From Candidatus Babelota bacterium (GTDB taxonomy: Bacteria > JAGOBX01), in contig JAGOBX010000003.1 of assembly GCA_017999075.1 (NCBI GenBank), positions 1 through 25,525 on the forward strand: a DNA stretch of 25,525 nucleotides, in the 5' to 3' direction. Under the pieces are notes generated by a model that had not been told where the DNA came from, searched no databases, and saw nothing but the letters and a program-made list of their open reading frames with translations. How positions within the stretch are numbered: the stretch's first letter is position 1; each line of letters begins with the position of its first letter. Made by a program: the position numbers and the translations under genes. Of the stretch, positions 17,201-23,700 are shown one piece after another.

Positions 17201-19777
17201 TAAAGGATTTAAAGTGCTTGCATATTCTATTTCAGCGCTTTTCGTCAAGCGCACATAAAAATTATGTCCATTATCAATAACAGAACTTGTTCTTACGCAC
17301 ACAAAAAAATCAGACCCATCTGATGAATCTGATTTTGTATCGTTCCATGGTATTGGAATAGTGTCAAATTCCATATAAGCAATAGCGTCAGAATAATGAC
17401 CTTTATCTCCAAAATATTCATCCCATGTAGCAAGAGTGGGAATCAATAATGTATCTCCTTCATCCCATTCGCCATTCTTATTTTCAGGATTATCATCATT
17501 ATCCTGGTATATTAGAACTCCACTTCCCAAAGGATCATTAATATCAAGAGGAAGCAAGTCATCAGGTGTCCAAGACACTCCGGACGAGCTCATAAAATAT
17601 AAACCTATTTTATTGAAATACGCAGTATCTCCTACATTATTTTTACCTTTAGCATTTATTCCCAAAACAGGATAAGGCTTACTGCTTTGAGGTATATACG
17701 GATCATTATGAACAAAATCAGTTATTACGGTAGGAACGGAAGACTGATAAAATACTCCATAACTTAATCCGGGATGATTCAACAAATCATTATCAGATGT
17801 GTGTATTTTAGGAGTTGAATTTGAAATTCCATTAGTAAAAACTACGCCGCCAGGCGGTATTCTGATATAAAAACTATCTTTATAATCAATACTTTTACTC
17901 GTCAATATAGTTACTATGAAATCCCAACCATGCGTTTGATCTCCATTATTGTCAATAGGAAGCAAAACTCCGTCAGCAAGATATAAAGAAACCTTGTAAT
18001 AAGTATCTCCAGCAAGGTTTGTATACGGACCATACCACTGTGTTTTACTTACAGACAAGGGTTTTAAAGGATCAGGAGAGGGTGGATCCATAATATCAAA
18101 AGTTTGTCTGTTAGAAGTTGGTCCATTAGCATATATTGCCAATCCGCTGTTTTTATCACTTGTAAATGGTCTTAAATCTGATGGTTGAAAATCTCTGCCC
18201 ACAAATTCTAAATCAATTCTTCTTAACTGCTGGTTCGATAACACATCTCCCATAGCGTTTTCTGGACCACCTGCAATATCTAAAATTACTATTCCGTCAG
18301 GCCAATAATCAAGATATTTCAAATCCTGTTTTCCATTCTGAGGATCTTCTCCTGGAATTCCTGTAAATAAATCAAGTAATGAAGGCTTTGTATCATTTAA
18401 TAAATTGGTTCCATAAACAGGTCCCACTACTTCATATATCATATCAGTTACCGAATCGCTTTTTATAGATTCTATAATATTAGTATCTGCGTAAACTATT
18501 GTGGAAGCATTTAATTTTGTAGAACTTGAACTGCCATCGTCATCTTCTTCATCTGATGTGGATTTCTTTTTAAAACCTACTGATTCAAATTTCAATTGAA
18601 ATTCGTCCCCATAACCTACTTTCCCCGGCCCCCAGCCTTGATTAGTAGTAATACATATCAAATAAGAATATTCCGATGAAGAATCAGAAGAATCGCTTTT
18701 TTGAGGTATCATCTGATCTCCACCGGCAAATTTAAAAGTAAAAGGAACTCCTTCAACAGGCGGATTCAATAAAGTCATTGGAACAGTCGTATCAGGATCT
18801 GGATATAAAGCATTGTATTTATATGATGTGATTTTTACGTCAGCATCATCCCATTTACTTGTAGTATTTCCGATATCTTTATAAATTGCCCAGGACATAT
18901 ATTTTGGAGGAATAGTACCAGAAAGCCCAATATCATTCAGATCTATATTGGCAGGATTCGGCCATTTTTCACCTGTCAATGGATTTATTACCAAACTGTA
19001 TCCATGCCCTTCAGTATCAATTACAGTAGCTTTTACAAAAGAAATTTTTGCTTCTTCAACATCTGTAGGTATTGTTTTTGACTGACCCAAAGTTAATTTA
19101 AATACTGCATGTGGTTTTGAATTTGCCGGAATAATAAAGTTGGAGGAAGGATACATATTATTTGCTTCGCTTGCTCCAATCGCAGTCAATTTTTCAAGTT
19201 TCATTTTCACTGTTACTTTTGATGAATTCGGACACGACGGATCTATTGTATTATACGAATAAGTTCCGTCTTCTCTTAATGCCCATGCATGTAAACTATC
19301 TATAGTAAAAACTAAATCCGTAGTTGCCGGTACTGTATCATGAAGCTGAACTAACACATATAGTTCTCTTGATATATTTAAAGCTAAACTCACAGGAATT
19401 TTTATCGGACTTGAAGTAATATTGGTAACACTTCCTATTGATTTTGAAATCGAAGCAGAACCATAAGAAATTATTATTTGTTTTATATATTTATAATGGC
19501 TTGATGTCCCTAAACTCACTGTTACAGTATCTAAAAAGATACTCGTCAATTTAATTTTAGCGGTAGTGTCATCACCAGCTTCTATTCCGGGGGATACAGA
19601 AACTTTGTTCGGAACTATCCACCCTCCAGGAAGTATGTATTCCGCTCCACTCATATTATTAGAGCCGGTCGCTCGACAATCCAAACTGTCTTTAACAGCA
19701 AATGCCAAGCCGGCATTCAATAACAATATTGTTATTGAAATAATAAAAATTTTTAAAACATTTTTTTTAGAACGCAT
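5234..19777 (-). CDS. Giant secreted multidomain surface protein (4847 aa)
   Basis: An uninterrupted 4847-codon frame (about half a megadalton) encoding an exported, probably surface-bound protein. Residues 1-27 are a signal peptide ending in AFA. Residues about 215-1595 hold at least seven copies of an unfamiliar module with Asp-rich loops. Residues about 1610-2100 are Ig-like domains. FlgD-like domains occur at about 2112-2300 (PNPFSPDSDG at 2115, PNPFSPDKDG at 2222), 3667-3930 and 4242-4390. A von Willebrand A domain spans about 2697-2875 and an Asp-rich stretch 3025-3078. Further Ig-like domains follow. Residues about 4745-4847 form a FlgD/T9SS-like C-terminal domain (RLEVYSLSGQKIY, NGLYLIKV). 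AAGGGAG (19788-19794) precedes the ATG by 10 bases. PorV-type barrel genes flank it at 28 and 42 bases. There is no LPXTG motif, C-terminal membrane helix or autotransporter barrel. Adhesion or a surface layer is plausible; the function is not recognisable. Confidence 0.9.
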   Translation of the reverse strand: MRSKKNVLKIFIISITILLLNAGLAFAVKDSLDCRATGSNNMSGAEYILPGGWIVPNKVSVSPGIEAGDDTTAKIKLTSIFLDTVTVSLGTSSHYKYIKQIIISYGSASISKSIGSVTNITSSPIKIPVSLALNISRELYVLVQLHDTVPATTDLVFTIDSLHAWALREDGTYSYNTIDPSCPNSSKVTVKMKLEKLTAIGASEANNMYPSSNFIIPANSKPHAVFKLTLGQSKTIPTDVEEAKISFVKATVIDTEGHGYSLVINPLTGEKWPNPANIDLNDIGLSGTIPPKYMSWAIYKDIGNTTSKWDDADVKITSYKYNALYPDPDTTVPMTLLNPPVEGVPFTFKFAGGDQMIPQKSDSSDSSSEYSYLICITTNQGWGPGKVGYGDEFQLKFESVGFKKKSTSDEEDDDGSSSSTKLNASTIVYADTNIIESIKSDSVTDMIYEVVGPVYGTNLLNDTKPSLLDLFTGIPGEDPQNGKQDLKYLDYWPDGIVILDIAGGPENAMGDVLSNQQLRRIDLEFVGRDFQPSDLRPFTSDKNSGLAIYANGPTSNRQTFDIMDPPSPDPLKPLSVSKTQWYGPYTNLAGDTYYKVSLYLADGVLLPIDNNGDQTHGWDFIVTILTSKSIDYKDSFYIRIPPGGVVFTNGISNSTPKIHTSDNDLLNHPGLSYGVFYQSSVPTVITDFVHNDPYIPQSSKPYPVLGINAKGKNNVGDTAYFNKIGLYFMSSSGVSWTPDDLLPLDINDPLGSGVLIYQDNDDNPENKNGEWDEGDTLLIPTLATWDEYFGDKGHYSDAIAYMEFDTIPIPWNDTKSDSSDGSDFFVCVRTSSVIDNGHNFYVRLTKSAEIEYASTLNPLEPSQFFESKNGLPDDVWLFNSDVMIVKTLSTIDIQPLTITGQQIDAKSDPLPVFGFNVTDGTAGEEKLLSVKLIVEDDMIMGNFNPTSDLMPLSMDATSGVAVYKDNGTIQGVFDTSDEFVSMGLPEWDTSDSSVTLRFIYGQDIPDNDSGDNTGIDYFIVIRTSTNIKYGSDFICRIPPEGIEFTRNTSNENDDWVTDLITATVPNIFDDITSNPYQTIAAISNPIGVVGMKITDGLTDGTDGRSKIAELKVQFSNIGGDNNFTSGDLNNLAKDKNSGVSVWKDMDANGEFNSDYDTIVPLAQTPKWQGAGPGDSFVTILFFDTNSAITTIPDTYTGKTTGHNFFLVIRSSSNISYNDDFNISIPKYGLQFTSGKSGSHIVTRTIKSNSLNVIQVFNEVIAGQYIEPFGDSSVMLSFDVRDADGVKEYIKSIRLVFNNNNGDTKFSPTDLLDWDKGGIQLYRDSNFGINGEYDTTDIFIPFTEGALWNPRSDIASSTYSILLSIADAGDSVSPLPDNLTGDNEGADYFILIATSSTCDFNDKFSLSIPKYGIEYSTGDQNPYADFYSETLSVGVPTTFKDMLAENGSVYLPANSDTKSIIGINVYDNADNGNGGIQINSILVQFYNIDGFKFDDLANPDTGIMSGISLYVDNKGEGTTGVLDDKDTFVELLSISSFPSDYRFSLTPKYSIDIPNQNDGSGKPDVFVAIKTSASSDFWKEGNKFRYGIPAQGITFTNNLKNAYGFQSVNNVIADVSGPGAASSIYPASGVKTYKDGETITISLTYTSSIHDYKELTVWADFSGIDSNPLISASDYIETATTNGQGVYTLEHYIATDNNIADGTNKPIYIYAKDPLDNESTLDPWYAELDNVPPVCYSLYTYDDSQYKNQNVLINGNPVNYPIYKNGSVITLYTTWDNTVTRVIADIGAIDSVFSAKEVSFTKISGTDTWYCSYTVSMDNSTADTSAAYIKISGYDGDAATDTYWSVALDNTLPTVSSCRIDNIAAIDGSEKNPSTSYVKLLDEITVAVDTVDSLDSSYTSISFAQIAGDAAPYGKILGAPSPNGKYIISNFSAIYTLNSTYVPDIENTYLTVKLKDVAGNEKTIDTYIISLDKTKPTGYIKLPANNQVFNSPLINIIGTAYDPDGNSTIPEKQASEIYKVRIKVEADTNLDGDYSDSTWYNGVEAINASDTVHGKMDFEQWQFLLTCAETANLQITINIIDNAGNASSYVDTTILKYRPYYTDVSPAELSYISVMPNPFSPDSDGIKDYTLIEYQLNKNVDTTTLRVYNYNRNLVKTVVMSNQRAGANQIKWDGTNDGLFVVAEGNYILDIEIIDKSENISRDSVTVRVDYTKPVVSNLTVFPNPFSPDKDGIKEYTTIYFTVSGIDASASLGEISLVKQAGTPSLLVQPEFLTGPNMIPVPSEVVLITKNLIKNESRFILRGKDIDGNTAYSEEVLITAGTKAGILINISGIYSEVSNFSYWSVEASDSESFSNLFELRTKAGVAAVKICELNGTEIESLDLQKAFIGNGDYSAIWTGQGQSDANYLYKVIVEDEAGNETIKEGRIRILTTEGTGESKSMFKFIPAANSFYNPTVKGRLASVSAELLKKDLGISMENSSILLKKASTGEIIPGYKTINSTDRIFEYNFVYPLSELAANDGEYQIILETVDDFGNILGSYSSTFIIDSQKPEVLKAYYRNSSGDSLLTHNDYISANIDTFAVTVKDNLSGLLNSATGISIEHFSNARGTTYLSGIVTRDSSAGEYDTLYFTLVNPLKSSDTNIDGNCTMAIVLFDNAGNTIEYKINFIIDYTPPVISVSNPVNFAKLSSGTKNLVSTDLVLILDVSGSMGSGPGSPMEGQIQAAYTMIDNMPAGAQIGIVTFHTTASLLHDLSSDKTSLKNAVSSIVPVGLIYYAPAISIAVSMLDNSKALNKKIVMISDGQPFDPDAGLVMAANAKGKGYTIDSIGFGSVISYFDILKQIASVAGGTFYSAPSNSQLEAITKGIIQSVASSSNFMGTIIDYGVGVAQLFVNNVSIPDSDQNNFATWKYDYTPKVENGYDTIIIRAYDKIGRYDTKVITVIYDSIAPKLNMLFLSDTYTGSKIDVITDSIASVSNIYISKNEVNLIGIINSTSPSDVTDTANRVKIKSVKISFDEGENWSNIMFSGDGFDNNDNWKYGFDNDDIDGNGAASIDYDGALKDGNNDGDYNYDPEHNVDEDQNIQFISLSNPSDPDTEALDYGRTSSDTHYFKYKFDFRIRNTYDFMIKIIDEAGNDTVIGNYYFVHDNNPPIINNMILQSKNLQTGDTIFYKKISELSFEVYDNESQINKESVSCSITNNAMTNIYTGSIFWEEDTKVVWYNSPVIDTINIRVGQTRYIISQHIWNNNKLKLVNSKNEDVTVKFLVRSEVNNNVIDIQKLLVPADEGVYKVIYNPAEISELNDTGLMKAYFYAKDISSNETYKIMNFSFYAGDSIAPEVLSTIPHELQLYSDKMNEIILNVSDNNAGLDLNKSDIQMHYLGGLTITNFDITGSLIAGEKLKNYSQIKLIPNNYNNLSNGIYRIAWILYDIAGNVNSDSIIFYYNKEAPQISLVEDDALGYIKVEGDIIRFRVTGGRGTDTSIIVNSTNLYNVKYSNPPDNTKIYSFEIKMPKNFVDIRRNSSYVKMVDINTNNPEFLYDESEWTVNYSCDSIIFTSSDTAFRYFLANDSLTVNYIEYIPNAVVSLDIGSIIKGIELSDDNNDGLVNSADTDGIYETDFKISQKISIRNSPVIVYMKDQYGNDAPIIQRSNPYPAANSIGINIDGVPPLITNVVAVPSPYSPYIGVCKIFFTSDEKITYNIYIYDSSNKLVRSFVNQSGKSGENLLEWDGRDMNAAPVSNGLYEARITAYDVGNNRSEMILNIRVISMNFSVSNIVLSPNPISPNRDNVNDRVNISFNVTLDAGNNQALRDLGITFTDDKLVNDPNNLSSGQDTDEEPFVVLSFILYNSKGQIVQTIDKDWYEMEDEDWKLCSEVIGDGVSNLTYPYNRSADLIKSNDYSVMLQLFDSGIGDVTDELNNGRFVGKFEVQYLPQSLAEDIYLISFQAELVRKKIIVDHITTVPLTYYYHAEPEYITGLKSPTYEARLIIDYPGVNLPDNMPPYITSIKAVKETGSSESIEQAVTFDKAITRIDIKIQDDEGGSDLDPEKIAVTVKDINGNQIYGQDINYELNERRFVFSEPLKTKGDYSVIIKAYDKAGNNKEYTYTFSIADIKAPNIVSWILLESSTGKLTNVPGNILAHSFDKIKVEVEDEGDGVDFVSSRVVRIDRIKSMTNHEVIETYTGTLSAEQIKPYLVYDLDAPVRLTSTSNLFKVSAFVIDLSPAQNRIDTYTTFTMARSQSIIVDTYTFSPNNPKKIRSSADLSNDTKMVLTINTDTQTVRDLWVRIYNYNDNAGNDNYVYTERLTQTGLGKYEFRWGGMDINKKYPITVNGDPAGVPAERKYYINIFDSAAVIVASDGTVNYGVLDDHINWDITVDNLPPNSPVVNMVVNGVEDTALPFIFDLTTINVSARLKVYSQPEDLCSKVKLYLGSKYLFTADTGVFVDISGYIDTMSMINSNKFDTVINMVLIDDIGNTKEYSGYMLNILYSLPILPPIIEFTDPLGEKMTDTVGMIIRGRAFTGRGGLLDFSKTGVYIKLFVYASTVFDTVSQLYEFSIPQANYNANGEWWYYFYDNQIQVNSKIKRWFVAIASDVDNIGRVYSASTADATIRPIMYYNKSNNTKLQIVVIGDENSEVRNKFVTSSMIIPLIKFEAAAGSSTEDDLIRLFLYESGNPDVAGDTIVIIDLKTTESKIESLPQITNLKIQTPVGKRYLRVMSADKYYNLSVMSDPMEIEILNNDVPIPQIVDSNGNPVLSTEPAFNPDNGEQLIILVPGYRSSSNASPSLAGASGAPTARLEVYSLSGQKIYSKEENVSANGTITWNGFNYKGTKVKNGLYLIKVNKFVYPVAIVK
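10545..10705 (-). repeat. Asp-rich segment with a 30-base tandem duplication
   Basis: Residues 3025-3078 of the giant protein are dense in Asp, Asn and Gly. Two 30-base units (10699-10670 and 10669-10640) encode GFDNNDNWKY and GFDNDDIDGN; their first 18 bases differ at one position. Further acidic motifs follow (KDGNNDGDYNYD, NVDEDQ). The pattern suggests calcium binding, as in thrombospondin-3-type or dockerin-like loops, but no complete canonical unit is present. Confidence 0.6.
11150..11700 (-). other. von Willebrand factor A domain within the giant protein
   Basis: Residues about 2697-2875 have VWA secondary-structure order. The first metal-site motif is intact (LILDVSGSM: Asp2703, Ser2705, Ser2707), followed by AQIGIVTFHTTASLLHDLS and KKIVMISDGQPFDP with the conserved Asp2799. 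At the position of the usual Gly-Gly-Thr, the sequence is VGLIYYAPAI, so the metal-coordinating Thr appears to be Ile2771. VWA domains commonly bind protein ligands through this metal site. The flanks look like the two halves of one Ig-like domain. Confidence 0.88.
12960..13445 (-). repeat. Two adjacent FlgD-like domains inside the giant protein
   Basis: Two adjacent units begin with almost the same sequence, PNPFSPDSDGIKDYT at residue 2115 and PNPFSPDKDGIKEYT at 2222, about 107 residues apart. The first continues with TLRVYNYNRNLVKTV and IKWDGTNDGLFVVAEGNYIL, the standard FlgD Ig-like pattern. The second diverges after its opening strands. Such domains are usually C-terminal in secreted proteins of these bacteria; here they sit mid-chain. 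Confidence 0.75.
15000..19080 (-). repeat. Seven tandem copies of an unnamed ~140-190 aa module in the giant protein
   Basis: Approximate residue ranges by eye are M0 215-405, M1 490-645, M2 695-855, M3 911-1045, M4 1083-1232, M5 1273-1412 and M6 1456-1595. The shared order is: a beta-strand of the VLGINV type; a strand like KLxVxF; F-x-x-x-DL-x-PL; SGVAVYKD; an Asp-rich loop ending G-x-[FYW]-D-x-x-D; a Trp near a conserved Pro; [IL]P; an acidic Ser/Gly-rich loop; DYFIVIRTS; and a closing strand with YGDxF...IPxxGIxFT. M4's loop DMDANGEFNSDYD resembles an EF-hand-type calcium loop. M0 (WAIYKDIG, then YGDEFQLKF) is the most divergent. Residues 28-200 may hold an eighth, degraded copy. I do not recognise this as a named domain. 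Confidence 0.75.
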
Positions 19778-19805
19778 AACTCTATTTCTCCCTTAAAAAT
19801 TTATA

Positions 19806-20711
19806 TTAAAAATTATATTTTATACCTAATATATGGCAGTCGGACAATTCTTTTCCCATTACATAAGCGTAATCAAAATTAAATTTATATAAGTTAAGTC
19901 CAAGTCCGCAATAAATATTTTTATCAAAATCATCGTCATAACTGTTATATCCGGCTCGTACAAATATCATTCTGTCATAATTCAGTTCAGTTCCAAACGA
20001 GACAGAAGCATCTTCATTTCTCACTTTTACTACATCTACTGAAACCAATAGGCTCTGATTTTTAAAAGAAATTCCGCTTCTGATAGTAAACGGCAATTTA
20101 TTTTCTTGAGATTCAAATTTCAGTTTTTGTCCTAAATTCTGTAATGAAATACCAAAACTGACTTCTTCAGAACAAAGCAGTTTTATACCGGCATCAGCTG
20201 CAATACCTGATGCAGAACTGTCGTCTATTTTCTGTTTAATATATTTTCCTGTAAACCCCATTGCAAACTTGTTTTCAGGTTTCATTGTCCAGGTTAAACT
20301 CATAGCAGAATCAGTTGACTTATAATCGCCTGTTCTGTTTCCCAATAAATCTCTACCTTCAATTTCTCCTGAATTCAAATGATATACTGCTATCCCTATA
20401 TAATTTTTATCAATTATTTTAGCCGCATATCCGGCATAATCATAAGCAACGTCTTCAATCCATTCATTATGCTGTATTGTCAATTCCGATTTGTCTATAA
20501 AAGCTATACCAGCAGGGTTCCAGTATAATCCGTAAACGTCTTCTGCAGCTGCAGTATAAGCTCCGCCCAAACTTACAGGTTTTGCTCCTACTCCTATCTG
20601 AAGAAATTGCGCGCCTGTGGTCCCGCTTCCAGCGCAATATCCTGATGTTTGAAAAACAAAAAAAACAGCAGTAATTAATATCATTGAATATAACGTTTTT
20701 TTAATTTTCAT
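19806..20711 (-). CDS. PorV/PorQ family outer-membrane beta-barrel protein
   Basis: A 301-residue outer-membrane protein. A signal peptide (MKIKKTLYS, hydrophobic core, cut near YCA) is followed by the family hallmark GAQFLQIGVGAKPVSLGGAY and then LYWNPAGIA. The rest alternates amphipathic strands and ends GIKYNF, with the terminal Phe typical of BAM-inserted barrels. In Bacteroidota, PorV family members act as shuttles for type IX secretion cargo, while other family members are uncharacterised or transport-like; there is no proof of either role here. I chose ATG 20711, with a weak GGAA six bases upstream; an in-frame TTG at 20723 has no Shine-Dalgarno and would add four residues to a complete signal peptide. 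It lies about 70 bases after one giant-protein gene and 28 bases before another, which suggests it serves one or both. Unlike the barrel encoded at 3602-5191, it has no extra C-terminal domain. Confidence 0.9.
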   Translation of the reverse strand: MKIKKTLYSMILITAVFFVFQTSGYCAGSGTTGAQFLQIGVGAKPVSLGGAYTAAAEDVYGLYWNPAGIAFIDKSELTIQHNEWIEDVAYDYAGYAAKIIDKNYIGIAVYHLNSGEIEGRDLLGNRTGDYKSTDSAMSLTWTMKPENKFAMGFTGKYIKQKIDDSSASGIAADAGIKLLCSEEVSFGISLQNLGQKLKFESQENKLPFTIRSGISFKNQSLLVSVDVVKVRNEDASVSFGTELNYDRMIFVRAGYNSYDDDFDKNIYCGLGLNLYKFNFDYAYVMGKELSDCHILGIKYNF

Positions 20712-20781
20712 ATAATTTTCCAAAACTAATTTTTGTTTGCATTATTTCATTCTATCTATAGTAAATATAAATGCAAATATT

Positions 20782-23700
20782 TTATTTTATAATACCTATT
20801 TTACCTATTTTTTCTCCACCTGAATATATCAGTTTATAAATATATACGCCGCTTGCAATTTCTTCACTTTTCATATTTTGCAAATTCCATTCAAGTTCAA
20901 TTCCTGCATCGCCATAAAACTCATAAACTTTTCTTCCTGCCAAATTATATATCAGAAGTTCAACGTATCCTGAAACTCCATTAAAAATAACTTTACCGGT
21001 TCCATATCTTTGCCTGTATGGATTCGGAAATACATAAAACCCAGTATCTGCCCCTGAACCATATTTAGGAGCTGCAACCGAATAATATGAAAAATGAAGT
21101 AATTCGGCTTTAACAGATTTAGAAACAGGATCACTATAATTCAACCCGTCGCTTACAACTTCCCATTTATTAGTAGATTCATTAAACCTGTACATTTTTA
21201 ATTTTGAACATTCTATTCCTGTATTATCCTCAAAACCGTTATTATCATTATCTGAATACGGAATTTCCACTGTAATCATTTTTTCAAATTCCTGATTTAC
21301 AACAGCTTCTGTCAATATGTTTTTAACATCAAATTTTCTTAAACTTCCGTTCAATACCTGTAAATTCCCAAACCCTGATGATTTAACTTTTTCAAACTCA
21401 GTTTCGTTTTCTGATTCTTTCAAAATGTCTATAAACACGCTGTCTTGTAATATATCAGCAGGTATCTGCATAACAGTATTGTTATAAGAATATATATTCT
21501 CTTTTTTTACATTCAGCATAACTCTAACATATTTTGTAGATACATTTCCGAATTCATCTACAAATTTTATCGCATTTAATCCGCATTTTGTCAATTTAAT
21601 AAAATTCGAATACTGCGATGATAATTTAATATTAGTTTTTGGAGCATCTTCAATTTGTTCAACAAAAATCTGAATGTTAGAACTGCACGAAATAATATTA
21701 CTGAATTCATCAGTATAATAAATCGTGTATTGAATCTCATCTCCTAAAAATGCAATATCTTCAGACACATTAATAACAATGTTTTTCTTTATTCCAGGGT
21801 TAATTTTTACAGATGCATTTTTTTGAAACCCTGCAAATTCAGATGTTATATAAACAGTCTGATTTTTAGTATATCTCGTTTCAAACTCCGTTCTCCCTGA
21901 TTCTGATATGTTTTTTTCAATGTCAATTACCCCTGATGCATCAGAAAATCTTATTTTCACTTTTCTGTCTTGTTCAGGAACATATTTAAAATAATCTAAT
22001 CTTTTCAAATTTAATGCTGCTAAAGTTATATATAATGTTTCTCCTGCATTAATCTGTTCAGGAACTGTAAGAGCTATATTCCCGATTAAACTATAATCAT
22101 TTATCACATTTATAAAAAATTCAGATTTAATCCCTGCTCTAACTGTTTCAAGTTTTACAGACAACCCTGCTATTTTATCCAGTTTTCTTAGTTCAAATAT
22201 AATTTTACCCGCGTTATCTGTAATCAGATTCATATATTTTGAATCATTGATAAACTCCGCTTCACCTGAAATTTCCAGTTTCACTGTTTCTCCTGAAAGA
22301 GCATTTCCATTAGAATCTTTAACTATGGCTGACAATATTATTGTATCGAATAATCCCGCATTTATTTGAACATCATTCGGTATTTTGACAAAAGTATACG
22401 GTTCAGGAATTAATTCAGGAAAAATTATCACTGTATCATTTCCTGATTGCGAACCGGTATCAGCATTATTATTTGCAGGCGCGCTTCTTGATAAAACAAC
22501 TGATTTAACAGGACTTTCATTGTTTCCGATATCTATGACGCTTATATCAATATAATATGTTACGTATGCATCAAGATTATTCAGGTTTAACAATGACGAA
22601 GATCTGATTCCCAATTCTGTTTTTTCAGAGGTTGTTAAAATTATTCCTGTATCTGACAAATTTGTTCTATATCTTATTTTATAAGTTTTAAAATCCTGTT
22701 CCTGAGATGGGGTCCAATTCAATATTGCATAATTTGAATAATCAGAAACTGCGAATTCGGAAACTGCAGCAGGAAGCATATCATTTTGAGGAACTGAAGA
22801 AGTATCAGACTCTTGTCTAACTAATACTTTTATTGTATCAGAGAGCACGCTCTCATTTCCTACTATATCAGTTGCCGAAACTGCAAAATAATATTCCGTA
22901 TTTGATGTCAACCCTGTAATCATAGTTTGACAATTATTTTTCTGACGCAAATTATTATCATTTGATACTGACCATTTTTTATAAGCAGGTGTTATAACCG
23001 GCGAAGTATTATAATAAATCGAATAATAATTGAAATCTTCTGATTGAACAGGATTTAATGATAATGTTACGCTATTCTCATTTTTTGAAATCAATGAAGG
23101 GTAAGTCATCTTTTCAGGAGACTGGTTATCTATTATAACTGACCAGTTATTAGTTGCTGAATATTTAAAAATCATTGATTCTACTTTTATAACAAAATTC
23201 AAAATACAAGAATTCTCAGGTTTAGGAATAACAGCTTTAAATCTATTGCCGTATCCTGAAACAGCATTAACCGAAATTTCCAGACAATCTTCAATATCTA
23301 TAATATCGGAATTAATTTTATAAAGCAATTTTATATTTTCAATATTTGAAGGAATAGTGTCAGCAGTGAATACTACAATTATATCACTGTCTTTCAAATA
23401 TGCATCAGAACTGAAATCAATTACTGTATTAGTTCCTTCTGTAATATAATTAACAAAAATATTTTTAACATTGGTTTTTCCAGAATCATTTTGATTACTC
23501 TGAATTCCATTTATTAAACCCATATATTTTACAGTGTTGTTTGATGTGCTCAGTTTTATTTTTCCATGATTTGATTTGTCAGCAAATACAAAAACTTCTA
23601 CAGAACCATAATCATCAGTAATTCCAGAAAATACTATTTTATTATCTATAAGCGTTTCTCCGTCTTCAACTCTTATTTCTATATTTTCTCCTGATACAGC

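Noticed and set aside
20736-20777. Inverted repeat TTTGCAT...ATGCAAA between the PorV-family gene and the upstream giant gene
   Set aside because: The stem is about 8 bp with a loop of nearly 30 bases and no T-run, so it is too weak to call a terminator or operator.
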